Source: Pseudomonadota bacterium
GTDB lineage: Bacteria > Pseudomonadota > Alphaproteobacteria > Rhodobacterales > Rhodobacteraceae
Direction of reading: 5' to 3'
Assembly: GCA_021813365.1 (NCBI GenBank)
Contig: JAKALB010000002.1
Span: 1 to 64,000 of the forward strand
DNA length: 64,000 nucleotides
In this document: one piece after another, positions 54,154-62,826 of the stretch
How the letters are laid out: every line of letters starts with the position of its first letter
How positions within the stretch are numbered: the stretch's first letter is position 1
Program-made: the position numbers and the translations under genes
Notes under the pieces: model-generated
What the model was told of the DNA's origin: nothing
Database searches by the model: none
Seen by the model: the letters and a program-made list of their open reading frames with translations, nothing else

Positions 54154-55412
54154 GCATCACGCGGCTGACGACGCTGCCCAACGGGCTGCGGGTGGTGACC
54201 GAAGCCATGCCCGGGCTGAAATCCGCCTCGGCGGGACTGTGGGTTCTGGCGGGCGGGCGGCATGAACGCGCCGAACAGAACGGCATCGCGCATTTCCTTG
54301 AGCATATGGCCTTCAAGGGCACGGCGCGACGGTCGGCCCTGCAGATCGCCGAGGAAATCGAGGATGTGGGCGGCTTCATCAACGCCTACACCAGCCGCGA
54401 GGCCACGGCCTATTATGCCCGCGTGCTGGAGGCCGACGTGGCCATGGCGCTGGATGTGATCGGCGACATCGTTCTGAACCCGGCCTTCCATGACGCCGAT
54501 ATCGAGACCGAGCGTCACGTGATCCTGCAGGAAATCGGTCAGGCGCTGGATACGCCGGACGACATCATCTTTGACTGGCTGCAGGAGGTGTCCTATCCGG
54601 ATCAGCCCTTTGGCCGCACCATCCTGGGGCCGGAAGAGCGGGTGTCGTCGTTCGGCCGGGCGGATTTCCAGGATTTCGTCGCAGAGCATTACCGGCCGAG
54701 CCAGATGATCCTGGCGGCAGCGGGGGCGGTGGATCACGACGCCATCGTGGCCCAGGCGAGGGCCATGTTCGGCGCAATCACCGCCCAGGCCAATTCCAGC
54801 TTTGCCCCGGCGCGGTTTCTTGGTGCCGAACGTCGCGAGGTGAAGGATCTGGAGCAGGTGCATTTCGCCATGGCCTTCGAGGCACCAGCCTATCGCGACC
54901 CCGATGTGTTCGTGGCCCAGGTCTATGCCACCGCGATGGGGGGCGGCATGTCCTCGCGCCTGTTCCAGAAGATCCGCGAGGAGCGGGGGCTGTGCTATTC
55001 GATCTTCGCCCAGGCCGGGGCCTATGAGGATACCGGGCAGATCACGCTCTATGCCGGGACCAGCGCCGAAGAGATCGGCGACCTGGTGCGGCTGACCGCG
55101 GCCGAGCTGAAACGCGCCGCCGAGGACATGACCGAGGCCGAAGTGGCGCGCGCGCGGGCGCAGATCAAGGCGGGGATGCTGATGGGGCTGGAAAGCCCCT
55201 CGTCCCGCGCCGAGCGCATCGCGCGGCTGCTGGCCATTCATGGCCGGGTGCCGACGGTCGAGGAGGTGGTTGCCCGGATCGACGCGGTGTCGACCGCCGA
55301 TGTCCGCCGCTATGCCGAGGCACTGACCGGCGCGCCCGCCGCGCTGGCGCTGTATGGCCCGGTCGCGGCCGCGCCTGGGCTCGAGGAGATCCGTGCGGAG
55401 CTGGCCCGCTGA
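54150..55412 (+). CDS. M16-family zinc peptidase (mitochondrial processing peptidase-like)
   Basis: A 420-residue pitrilysin-family peptidase. The inverted zinc motif H-x-x-E-H is His48, Glu51, His52 in HFLEHMAFKGT, and the third ligand Glu lies in the E-x6-E stretch about 75 residues later (ETERHVILQEI). A second, non-catalytic M16 half follows. It begins with TTG overlapping the thrC stop (TTGA), with AAAGGA 7 bp upstream. Conserved thrC-M16-GNAT order is common in this family. The natural substrate is unknown. Confidence 0.92.
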   Translation: MSITRLTTLPNGLRVVTEAMPGLKSASAGLWVLAGGRHERAEQNGIAHFLEHMAFKGTARRSALQIAEEIEDVGGFINAYTSREATAYYARVLEADVAMALDVIGDIVLNPAFHDADIETERHVILQEIGQALDTPDDIIFDWLQEVSYPDQPFGRTILGPEERVSSFGRADFQDFVAEHYRPSQMILAAAGAVDHDAIVAQARAMFGAITAQANSSFAPARFLGAERREVKDLEQVHFAMAFEAPAYRDPDVFVAQVYATAMGGGMSSRLFQKIREERGLCYSIFAQAGAYEDTGQITLYAGTSAEEIGDLVRLTAAELKRAAEDMTEAEVARARAQIKAGMLMGLESPSSRAERIARLLAIHGRVPTVEEVVARIDAVSTADVRRYAEALTGAPAALALYGPVAAAPGLEEIRAELAR

Positions 55413-55996
55413 TGTTCGGCCTGCGCCGCAAACCCCGGATCGAGACCGAGCGGATGACGCTGCGCCTGCCGCAGCATTCCGACTGGCAGGCCTGGGCCGG
55501 CCTGCGCGAAGGCAGCGCCGAGCATCTGATCCCGTGGGAGCCGATCCGGGCCGCGGATCACCTGAGCCGAAGGGCATTCACCAACCGGGTCTATTGGGCG
55601 GCGCGGGCAGAGGCGCAGGGCACGGCGCTGCCCCTGTTCCTGATCCGCCGGTCGGACCAGGTGTTGCTGGGGGCGCTGACGCTGGACAACATCCGCCGCG
55701 GTCCGGTGCAGGCCGGCACGATCGGCTACTGGATCGGCGCGCCCTTTGCGCGGCAGGGCTACATGCGCGAGGCGATCGCGGCCACGGTGCACCACGCCTT
55801 CAGCGTGATGGACCTGAGCCGGATCGAGGCAGCCTGCCTGCCGGAAAACGTGGCCAGCCGCGGCGTGCTGGAGAAATGCGGCTTCAAGTATGAAGGTGTG
55901 GCCCAGGCCTATCTGCAGATCAACGGCCGCTGGCGGAACCACGTGCTTTACGCCAACCTGCGCGGCGACCGGCGCGGCCGGACCGACGCCGGCTGA
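55412..55996 (+). CDS. GNAT N-acetyltransferase (RimJ/RimL type)
   Basis: A 194-residue acetyltransferase. The N-terminal ERMTLRLPQHSDWQAWAGLR and the acetyl-CoA loop region YWIGAPFARQGYMREAI and ASRGVLEKCGFKYEG are typical of RimJ-like enzymes that acetylate protein N termini or small molecules. Its start overlaps the M16 peptidase stop by one base (TGATG). Substrate not deducible. Confidence 0.9.
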   Translation: MFGLRRKPRIETERMTLRLPQHSDWQAWAGLREGSAEHLIPWEPIRAADHLSRRAFTNRVYWAARAEAQGTALPLFLIRRSDQVLLGALTLDNIRRGPVQAGTIGYWIGAPFARQGYMREAIAATVHHAFSVMDLSRIEAACLPENVASRGVLEKCGFKYEGVAQAYLQINGRWRNHVLYANLRGDRRGRTDAG

Positions 55997-56080
55997 CGCC
56001 GCGGGCCGCAAGAGCGGCGGAGCGGCTGCGCCGCAAGATCGACTGTCGCCTCTGCGCGTGCCGCGCAACCGGCTCCGCGG

Positions 56081-56113
56081 CCTCCGGCGGGGGTATTTGC
56101 CGCAAGGTGAAAG
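56081..56113 (-). repeat. Dispersed element, weaker copy F
   Basis: CCTCCGGCGGGGGTATTTGCCG followed by CAAGGTGAAAG matches the tail and ATATTT part of the element (GTATTT here), but without the long C-run hairpin. It lies upstream of the plus-strand DUF1697 gene. Confidence 0.55.
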
Positions 56114-56154
56114 ATGGGGTTGACCGGAACGGGCGGGCAGGTTCCCCTTGGCGG

Positions 56155-56700
56155 ATGAGTGAACCTGCCGCCCCCGATCCGCGCCGCGTCCTTCTGCTGA
56201 GGGGGGTGAATGTGGGCGGGGTGAGGCTGCCCATGGCGGAGTTTCGCGCGATGCTGGGCGGGTTGGGGTTGCAGGGGGTGCAGAGCTACATCCAGTCGGG
56301 CAATGCGGTGTTCCGGGCCACCGGCGATCCGGGGCCGGCGATCGCGGCCGGGCTGGCGGAACGCTTCGGGCTGAACCTGGGGCTCTTTCTCTATGACCTG
56401 CCGCGCTATCGCGCGATCCTGGCGGCCAATCCCCGTGCCGAGGCGGGGCGGGCGGACGGTGCCAGGGTGTATCTGTACTTTCTGGCCAGGCCGGTCGCCG
56501 TGGATCTGGCGCCGGTCCTGGCCCATGCACGGCACGGCGAGGCGCTGAGCGTGACGCCCGAGGCGATCTATTTCCACGCGCCGATGGGCATGGGCCGGTC
56601 GGTGCTGGCCGAGAAGCTGGCTGGCGCCCTGAAGACCGGGTTCACCGCACGCAATCAGCGCAGCGCCGAGGCGATTCTGGCCCTGGCAGAGGCCCTGTGA
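56155..56700 (+). CDS. DUF1697 protein
   Basis: A 181-residue protein of the DUF1697 family. Signatures are LLRGVNVGGVRLPMAEFRAM near the N terminus, VQSYIQSGNAVF, and the C-terminal TARNQRSAEAIL. Function is unknown. The ATG at 56155 is chosen because the 16 in-frame residues upstream are not conserved. Its stop overlaps the next start by one base. Confidence 0.88.
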   Translation: MSEPAAPDPRRVLLLRGVNVGGVRLPMAEFRAMLGGLGLQGVQSYIQSGNAVFRATGDPGPAIAAGLAERFGLNLGLFLYDLPRYRAILAANPRAEAGRADGARVYLYFLARPVAVDLAPVLAHARHGEALSVTPEAIYFHAPMGMGRSVLAEKLAGALKTGFTARNQRSAEAILALAEAL

Positions 56701-57524
56701 TGCGCCCATGGATGCGCCCGTTGATGCGCTGGGTTGTTGGCTGGCTGCCGGCGCTGCTGGTCTGGCCGGGTCTGGTGGCGGCCGAGGTCCAGTCGAATTG
56801 CCAGGCCCTGGCCGAGGGCCCGCGGCTGGAACTGGCCGCCTTTGGCGCGCCGTTGCAGGATGCGGTGCGGATCCGCTATCTGAGCCATGCCGAATTCGCG
56901 CTGGAAACCCCGGGCGGGGTGCTGGCGGTGACGGATTACAACGGGCTGCTGGGCAATCCCGATGTCGTGCCCGATGTGGCCACGATGAACCATGCCCATG
57001 AAAGCCATTACACCGATGCGCCCGATCGGCGCATACCGCTGCTGCTGAAGGGCTGGCCGCAGGCCGGGCAGCCGGCGTTCTTCGATCTTCAGGTCAGGGA
57101 TCTGCACATCCGCAACGTGACGAGCGACACCCGTGGCCCCTTTGGCGAAGGGGCAGAGCGCGACGGCAACTCGATCTTCCTGTTCGAGGCGGCGGGCCTG
57201 TGCATCGCGCATATGGGGCATCTGCATCAACGGCTCGGGCCGGTGCAGCGCATGGGAATCGGGCGGGTCGATGTGGTCATGCTGCCGGTGGACGGGGGCT
57301 ATACGATGAACCAGGACGCGATGGTGCAGGTGGCGATGGATCTGCATGCGCGGGTGGTGATCCCGATGCACTGGTTCTCGGACGCGGCCCTGGGCGAATT
57401 CCTGGCGCGGATGCAGGGACGGTTCGACATCCGCGATCCGGCCGGGCCGGAGGTGGAGCTTTCGCTCTTCAGCCTGCCGGAGCGGCCCACGGTGATCGTG
57501 CTGACCCCCGCGTTGATCCCCTGA
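56700..57524 (+). CDS. Exported metallo-beta-lactamase-fold hydrolase
   Basis: A 274-residue protein with an N-terminal signal segment (WVVGWLPALLVWPGLVAAE) and an UlaG-like metallo-beta-lactamase fold. Candidate metal ligands are in NHAHESHY, HMGHLH and the late IPMHWFSD; the usual HxHxDH is degenerate (HAHESH). It is coupled to the DUF1697 gene by a TGATG junction. The substrate is unknown. Confidence 0.82.
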   Translation: MRPWMRPLMRWVVGWLPALLVWPGLVAAEVQSNCQALAEGPRLELAAFGAPLQDAVRIRYLSHAEFALETPGGVLAVTDYNGLLGNPDVVPDVATMNHAHESHYTDAPDRRIPLLLKGWPQAGQPAFFDLQVRDLHIRNVTSDTRGPFGEGAERDGNSIFLFEAAGLCIAHMGHLHQRLGPVQRMGIGRVDVVMLPVDGGYTMNQDAMVQVAMDLHARVVIPMHWFSDAALGEFLARMQGRFDIRDPAGPEVELSLFSLPERPTVIVLTPALIP

Positions 57525-57591
57525 GCCGCAGGATGCGTGGGTGGTTTTGCTTCTGCGCCAGACCGGCTAGCAAGGGGCGAGGAGATTGCCG

Positions 57592-59001
57592 ATGCTGAAC
57601 CCCGCCGATCCCGCCTTTGTGGCCGCACTGGCGGCGCAATTGCCGCCCGAAACGCTGAAAGCGCCCGAGCCGCGCTATCTGGAGGAGCCGCGCGGCCGCT
57701 GGCACGGGGTGGCGGGCGCCGTGGCCCTGCCGCGCACCGCCGAGGAGGTGGCGGTGATCGTGCGGGCCTGCGGTGCAAATCGGGTGGGCATCGTGCCCTG
57801 GGGCGGGGGCACGGGCCTGGTGGGCGGGCAGGTGATGCCCGCGGGGCCCTTGCCGCTGATCCTGTCGCTCGAGCGGATGAACCGGGTGCGCGCGGTTCAT
57901 GCCGAGGAAAACGTGATGCTGGTGGAGGCGGGCGTGACGCTGACCGCGGCGCGGGCGGCGGCGGCGGCAGAGGCGCGGCTGTTCCCGTTGGCGCTGGCGT
58001 CGGAGGGCAGCTGCCGGATCGGCGGAAACCTGTCGACCAACGCGGGCGGGGTCAACGTGCTGCGCTATGGCAATGCGCGAGACCTGTGCCTGGGGCTGGA
58101 GGCGGTGTTGCCGGATGGCCGGATCTGGCACGGGCTGAAGCGGCTGCGCAAGGACAATACCGGCTATGACCTGCGCGGCCTGCTGATCGGGGCCGAAGGC
58201 ACGCTGGGCGTGATCACGGCGGCCAGCCTGCGGCTGTTTCCCCGTCCGGCGCGCGAGGGCGCGGCCGTTCTGGCGGTGCGCGATCCTGCGGCGGCCCTGG
58301 CGCTGATGGCCTTGGCGCAGGGCATTGCTGGCGAGACTCTGTCGGCCTTCGAGCTGATCCACCGCCAGGGCCTGGATTTCCTGTCCGAGACCGGCTTTGT
58401 CTTTCGCCCGCCGCTGGAGCCCTTGCCCGACTGGATGGTGCTGATCGACCTGGGTCTTTCCGTGGGCGACGACCCCGAAGCGCGGCTGGTCAGGATCTTT
58501 GAGGCCGGGATGGCGGCGGGCCTGGTCGGCGAGGGGGTGATCGCCCAGTCCGAGGCGCAGCGAGCCGCCTTCTGGGCGATCCGCGAGACGATCCCGCTGG
58601 CCAATCGCAGGATCGGGGCGATCTCGAGCCATGACATTTCCTTGCCGCTGTCGGAAATCCCCGGGTTTCTGGATCGCGCGGGCCCGGCGCTTACGGCGCT
58701 GGGGGACATGCGGGTGAACTGCTTTGGCCATCTGGGCGACGGGAACCTGCATTTCAACCTGTTCCCGGCCAGGGGGCGGACAGCGGCGGATTACCGTGCG
58801 GTGCGCGACCGGGCCAGGACGCTGGTGCATGACCTGGTGGATGGGCTGGGAGGTTCGATCAGCGCCGAGCACGGGATCGGGCGGCTGAAGGTGGATGACC
58901 TGGTGCGCTATGGCGATCCGGCACGGCTGGCGGCGATGCGGGCGATCAAGGCGGCGCTGGACCCGCTGGGCATCATGAATCCCGGGGCGGTGCTGGGCTG
59001 A
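57592..59001 (+). CDS. FAD-linked oxidase (GlcD / D-2-hydroxy-acid dehydrogenase type)
   Basis: A 469-residue flavoprotein with an N-terminal FAD_binding_4 domain (PWGGGTGLVGGQ and GGNLSTNAGGVNVLRYGN) and a C-terminal FAD-oxidase domain ending SISAEHGIGRLK. The CFGHLGDGNLHFN motif contains metal-binding histidines of D-2-hydroxy-acid dehydrogenases. D-lactate, D-2-hydroxyglutarate or glycolate are all possible; GlcE and GlcF partners are absent, which argues against glycolate oxidase. ATG 57592 has GGAG 7 bp upstream. Confidence 0.88.
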   Translation: MLNPADPAFVAALAAQLPPETLKAPEPRYLEEPRGRWHGVAGAVALPRTAEEVAVIVRACGANRVGIVPWGGGTGLVGGQVMPAGPLPLILSLERMNRVRAVHAEENVMLVEAGVTLTAARAAAAAEARLFPLALASEGSCRIGGNLSTNAGGVNVLRYGNARDLCLGLEAVLPDGRIWHGLKRLRKDNTGYDLRGLLIGAEGTLGVITAASLRLFPRPAREGAAVLAVRDPAAALALMALAQGIAGETLSAFELIHRQGLDFLSETGFVFRPPLEPLPDWMVLIDLGLSVGDDPEARLVRIFEAGMAAGLVGEGVIAQSEAQRAAFWAIRETIPLANRRIGAISSHDISLPLSEIPGFLDRAGPALTALGDMRVNCFGHLGDGNLHFNLFPARGRTAADYRAVRDRARTLVHDLVDGLGGSISAEHGIGRLKVDDLVRYGDPARLAAMRAIKAALDPLGIMNPGAVLG

Positions 59002-59082
59002 CGGCCGCGGCATCGGCGGCCGGGCCCCGCAGGCGCGGGCGCAGGCGCGGGCCGGGAGCCGCGGCCCCCCCGGAAGACCGCT

Positions 59083-59110
59083 GCGCCCTGCCGGAGAACC
59101 GACAGGGCGC
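59083..59110 (+). terminator. Hairpin after the FAD-linked oxidase gene
   Basis: An 8-bp stem, GCGCCCTG with CAGGGCGC, encloses a 12-nt loop. It lies in the gap between convergent oxidase and apt genes and may serve either; no T tract. Confidence 0.45.
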
Positions 59111-59211
59111 TGGGGTGGGTGGTGGTCACGTGTTGCAAGCAGCGTGGTCCGGTGGGTAGCCGGACAAGCCTGGCATAGACCGATTCGGGTTATCGGGGCG
59201 TTAACGACAAC

Positions 59212-59751
59212 CTAGAGACCGTCGAATTCGCACAGGGCATGGACTTCCATCCCCATGGCTTCCAGCTTCTTCCGGCCGCCCAGGGCCGGCAGATCCACGA
59301 CGAAGGCGCAACCCACGACCTGCGCGCCCAGGCGTTCGATCAGCTTGATCCCGGCCTCGGCGGTGCCGCCGGTGGCCAGCAGATCATCGACCAGCAACAC
59401 CTTTTCACCGGGCTGCATGGCATCGTCATGCACCTCGACGACCGCCTCGCCGTATTCCAGCTTGTAGGCTTGGGATAGGGTGGCGCCGGGCAGCTTGCCC
59501 TTTTTGCGGATCGGCACGAAGCCGGTCGAGAGCTGATGCGCCACCGCGCCCCCCAGGATGAAGCCGCGCGCCTCGAGCCCCACGACCTTGTCGATGCGCA
59601 TGCCGGCATAGGGTGCCAGCAACTGGTCGACGCACATCCGGAAGCCGCGCGGATCGGCGAAGAGCGTGGTCACATCGCGAAACAGGATGCCTTCGTGCGG
59701 AAAGTCCACGATGGTGCGGATATAGTCGCGGACGGTCTTCCTCGGGGTCAT
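59212..59751 (-). CDS. apt: Adenine phosphoribosyltransferase
   Basis: A 179-residue purine salvage enzyme making AMP from adenine and PRPP. The PRPP motif is [14 protein letters not shown] (about residues 118-131); [19 protein letters not shown] and [14 protein letters not shown] match Apt. It is encoded 20 bp after mtnP on the same strand; MtnP produces adenine, so the two enzymes act in sequence. Confidence 0.97.
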   Translation of the reverse strand: MTPRKTVRDYIRTIVDFPHEGILFRDVTTLFADPRGFRMCVDQLLAPYAGMRIDKVVGLEARGFILGGAVAHQLSTGFVPIRKKGKLPGATLSQAYKLEYGEAVVEVHDDAMQPGEKVLLVDDLLATGGTAEAGIKLIERLGAQVVGCAFVVDLPALGGRKKLEAMGMEVHALCEFDGL

Positions 59752-59771
59752 TGGCCGGGCCTTTCACAGGG

Positions 59772-60638
59772 TCAGAGCACACGTCCGGCCACGGCGTCCA
59801 GCCGGGCCAGCAGGGCGGGGTCGCGCGCATCGGGCGCGGTCATCAGGGCCTGAGTCAGGGCGCGATCGCAGCCATGCGGGCAGGCGGACGGTCGGGGTTG
59901 CAGGGCATGGGGCAGGGCCGCAACCGTCTGGCGCGCGGCTGTGGAATTGGCCGCCAGCGTTTGAAGAACCTGTGAAACCTCGACCGCGCCGTGCTCCTGG
60001 TGCCAGCAGTCGTAATCCGTCACCATCGCCAGCGAGGCATAGCAAAGCTCGGCCTCGCGCGCCAGTTTCGCCTCGGGCTGGCCGGTCATCCCGATCACAT
60101 CGGCGCCCCAACCGCGATAGACCCGGCTTTCGGCCAGCGACGAGAACTGCGGGCCGTCCATGGCCAGATAGGTCCCGGTTTCGTGCAGGTTCACCCCGGC
60201 CGCCCGCGCCGCTGCCGCCACTTCGGCGCCCAGCCGGGGACAGGTCGGCTGCGCCAGGCTGACATGGGCCACGCAGCCCGGCCCGAAAAAGCTCTTCTCG
60301 CGGGCAAAGGTCCGGTCAATGTATTGATCGACCAGCACGAAATCTCCTGGCGCATAGTCGATCCGAAGGCTGCCCACGGCCGAGACGGCCAGAACGTCGG
60401 TCACCCCCAGCCGCTTCAGCGCGTCGATGTTGGCGCGGTAAGGCACCGAACCGGGCGTATGCACATGGCCCCGGCCATGGCGCGGCAGGAAGGCCATCGG
60501 AACCCCGGCCAGCCGGCCCACCAGCACCTCGTCCGAGGGCTTGCCCCAGGGGGTCTTGACCTTGACCCATGAGGCGCCTTCCAGCCCTTCGATCTGATAG
60601 ACGCCCGAGCCGCCGATGACGCCGATCATCCGTTCCAT
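59772..60638 (-). CDS. mtnP: S-methyl-5'-thioadenosine phosphorylase
   Basis: A 288-residue phosphorylase splitting methylthioadenosine to adenine and methylthioribose-1-phosphate. Signatures are IGVIGGSGVYQIEGL, the phosphate/ribose region PRHGRGHVHTPGSVPYRAN, and DVIGMTGQPEAKLAREAELCYAS. The start at 60638 (MERMIGV) has AAGGGGAAGG just upstream; Met at 60629 is the alternative. Adenine is then recycled by Apt encoded next in the operon. Confidence 0.95.
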   Translation of the reverse strand: MERMIGVIGGSGVYQIEGLEGASWVKVKTPWGKPSDEVLVGRLAGVPMAFLPRHGRGHVHTPGSVPYRANIDALKRLGVTDVLAVSAVGSLRIDYAPGDFVLVDQYIDRTFAREKSFFGPGCVAHVSLAQPTCPRLGAEVAAAARAAGVNLHETGTYLAMDGPQFSSLAESRVYRGWGADVIGMTGQPEAKLAREAELCYASLAMVTDYDCWHQEHGAVEVSQVLQTLAANSTAARQTVAALPHALQPRPSACPHGCDRALTQALMTAPDARDPALLARLDAVAGRVL

Positions 60639-60775
60639 GGCCTTCCCCTTGCGGTTGCGGGGCCAGATTAGGGTGCCGCGCCGGCGGCGAAAAGGGCGTA
60701 TGTTTCGCCCGGGTTTCGCCGATGCCGAATATCGAGCGCGACCCGGCCGCGCTGACCGCGGCACGCAGGGCCCGG

Positions 60776-61351
60776 CTAGCGCGGGCGCTTCAGTTCGACG
60801 GTCCCGGTCACCTGGGTATAGTCCATATAGCCCAGCCGGGCCATCATCTGCGCCTTCACCACGTCGAACCGCCCTTCGGTCAGGTAGGCGTCGCCGATAT
60901 GCACGCCTTCGACCCGGCCGATCACCAGGGTGCTTTCGCCGCCCTCCAGGTCGATGATCTGCGTGGCCAGGCATTCCAGCGTCGCGGCCGAACCGGCCAC
61001 CCTGGGGCAGTCGATGGTGACGCATTCGGCCTTGTCCACCCCGCAGGCGGCAAATTCATCCACCCCGCGCGGAAAGCCGGCCGAGGTTTCGTTCATCACC
61101 CGCCATTGGTCGCGGCTGACGGTGTTCACGGCAAAACGCCCGGTTTCGCGCACGGCGGCAACGGTGTCGCTGTGATCGCCCGAAAACATCACCTGCAACG
61201 GCACATAGGCCACGGCATTGAAAAAGCTGTAGGGTGCCAGGTTGTCGCCCATGGACGACCGGGTGGAAATCCAGCCGATGGGGCGCGGAGAGACGATGGC
61301 GCTGAACGGCGAATGCGGCAGGCCGTGACCTTCGGCGGGGCGGTAGAACAT
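60776..61351 (-). CDS. Flavin reductase-like FMN-binding protein
   Basis: A 191-residue split-barrel flavin reductase domain protein. The stretches SPRPIGWISTRSSMGDNLAPYSFFNAVAY and VNTVSRDQWRVMNETSAGFP fit the DIM6/NTAB family, which binds FMN and may reduce flavins with NAD(P)H for partner oxygenases. No partner oxygenase lies nearby. Length is normal. Divergent from the GNAT gene at 61438. Confidence 0.87.
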   Translation of the reverse strand: MFYRPAEGHGLPHSPFSAIVSPRPIGWISTRSSMGDNLAPYSFFNAVAYVPLQVMFSGDHSDTVAAVRETGRFAVNTVSRDQWRVMNETSAGFPRGVDEFAACGVDKAECVTIDCPRVAGSAATLECLATQIIDLEGGESTLVIGRVEGVHIGDAYLTEGRFDVVKAQMMARLGYMDYTQVTGTVELKRPR

Positions 61352-61437
61352 GGCGGCCTCATTGTCGTTTGTATGTGGCTTAATCGCGTGTTACGCGCGT
61401 TTCCAGATGATTCCACCGCTGCCCGGGACCCGCGCGC

Positions 61438-61944
61438 TTGTATCAGCTGGAAGAGGAAACCGAGGACGACTGGTGGGAGGTGGAGGCGCTCTATGACCTC
61501 TGCTTTTCGCCCGGGCGCACGGCGCTGTCCTCCTATCGGCTGCGCGACGGGGTGCCGACGGTGGCGGCGCTGTGCCTGACCCTGCGGCAGGATGGCGTGC
61601 TGGTGGCGGCGATCCGCTACTGGCCGGTCGAGGTGGGCGGGCAGGATGCCCTGCTGCTGGGCCCGGTGGCGGTGCACCCGACGCATCAGGGCGAAGGGCT
61701 GGGCGCGCTGTTGATCAACGAAAGCCTGGCCGAGGCGCGCCGGCTGGGCTGGGAACGGGTGATGCTGGTCGGCGATGCGCCCTATTACCGCCGCTTCGGC
61801 TTTCGCAAGCTGGAAGGGGTCGAGATGCCGCCCCCCACCAACCCCGACCGTGTGCTGGGGCTGGAGCTGAAGCCCGGTGCCTGGAAGGGCGTGACCGGGC
61901 GGGTGGCCAAGCCGCAGGACTATGCCGAACCGGTCAGGGACTGA
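61438..61944 (+). CDS. GNAT N-acetyltransferase (YhbS type)
   Basis: A 168-residue acetyltransferase starting with TTG (Met-Tyr-Gln-Leu); no in-frame ATG precedes the conserved part. The acetyl-CoA motif is HPTHQGEGLGALLINESL and the C-terminal APYYRRFGFRKLEGVEMP is typical of the YhbS-like group. Substrate unknown. The CGCGTGTTAC word lies 44 bp upstream. Confidence 0.88.
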   Translation: MYQLEEETEDDWWEVEALYDLCFSPGRTALSSYRLRDGVPTVAALCLTLRQDGVLVAAIRYWPVEVGGQDALLLGPVAVHPTHQGEGLGALLINESLAEARRLGWERVMLVGDAPYYRRFGFRKLEGVEMPPPTNPDRVLGLELKPGAWKGVTGRVAKPQDYAEPVRD

Positions 61945-61989
61945 TCACCAGCCCTTGCCGGTTTGCCGCTTTGCCCCCAGATTGGGCCC

Positions 61990-62739
61990 ATGGACAACCT
62001 GCCCGCGCTGCCCGGCCCCACGCTGGACGACGAGATCGCCGAACTGGCCCGCCAATGGCGGACGGCCAATCATCCGGTCATGGCGGGGCTGAACGCGCTG
62101 GGTGGCGGGCTGGAGGCGCAACTGTCCCGGCTGCCGACTGCGGCGCGGGCGAGGATCGAAGCCGCGGTGGCGCGCGCACTGGCCCGTGGCCTGGGCCTGT
62201 CTGGCCGCCTGCCGCGGATGGGCAGACGCACCGGCATGGCGGTGGCGGCCGTCACCGGCGCGGCGGGAGGGGCGGCGGGGCTCTTGGGCGCGCTGGCGGA
62301 ATTGCCGGTGGCGGTGACGCTGATCCTGCGGGCCATCCGATCCGAGGCCGAGGCCGCGGGCTTCGACCCGGCGCTGCCCGCGGTTCAGGCGGCCTGTCTG
62401 CAGGTCTTTGCCGCCGGATCGCCGCTGCACGGCGATGACGGCGTGAATTCCGCCTTTCTGTCGGCACGGCTGGCGGTGAATGGCGCGGCGATCGAGAAGA
62501 TGATCGCCACTGTCGCCCCGCAACTGACGGTTCGGCTGGGGGGCAAGCTGGCGGGCCAGACCGTGCCGGTGCTGGGCGCCCTGGCCGGAGCTGCGGTGAA
62601 CGCGGCCTATCTGGCCTATTTCCGCGACATGGCGCGCATCCGCTTTGCCCTGATGCGGCTGTCGGTCCGCCACGGCGGCGAGGCGGTGGTGCAAGCCTTT
62701 CACGCCGCCGCCGGGCCGAAGCGGCTGGGGCCGGGCTGA
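61990..62739 (+). CDS. EcsC-family protein
   Basis: A 249-residue Ala-rich helical protein with hydrophobic stretches (AVAAVTGAAGGAAGLLGALAE and VPVLGALAGAAVNAAYLAYF) matching the EcsC family. The arrangement IRSEAEAAGFDPALPAVQAACLQVF, SARLAVNGAAIEKMI and RIRFALMRLS is characteristic. EcsC is linked in Bacillus to the EcsAB transporter, but no such genes are here; function unknown. It follows the GNAT gene by 45 bp. Confidence 0.82.
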   Translation: MDNLPALPGPTLDDEIAELARQWRTANHPVMAGLNALGGGLEAQLSRLPTAARARIEAAVARALARGLGLSGRLPRMGRRTGMAVAAVTGAAGGAAGLLGALAELPVAVTLILRAIRSEAEAAGFDPALPAVQAACLQVFAAGSPLHGDDGVNSAFLSARLAVNGAAIEKMIATVAPQLTVRLGGKLAGQTVPVLGALAGAAVNAAYLAYFRDMARIRFALMRLSVRHGGEAVVQAFHAAAGPKRLGPG

Positions 62740-62826
62740 GCCGCCGCGCCCTTCGGCCACCACGGGGCGCACGCGGCCATCTGAGGCGCGCCAATGGCGG
62801 TGGGCCCGCGCCCCCGGCCGCCGGCG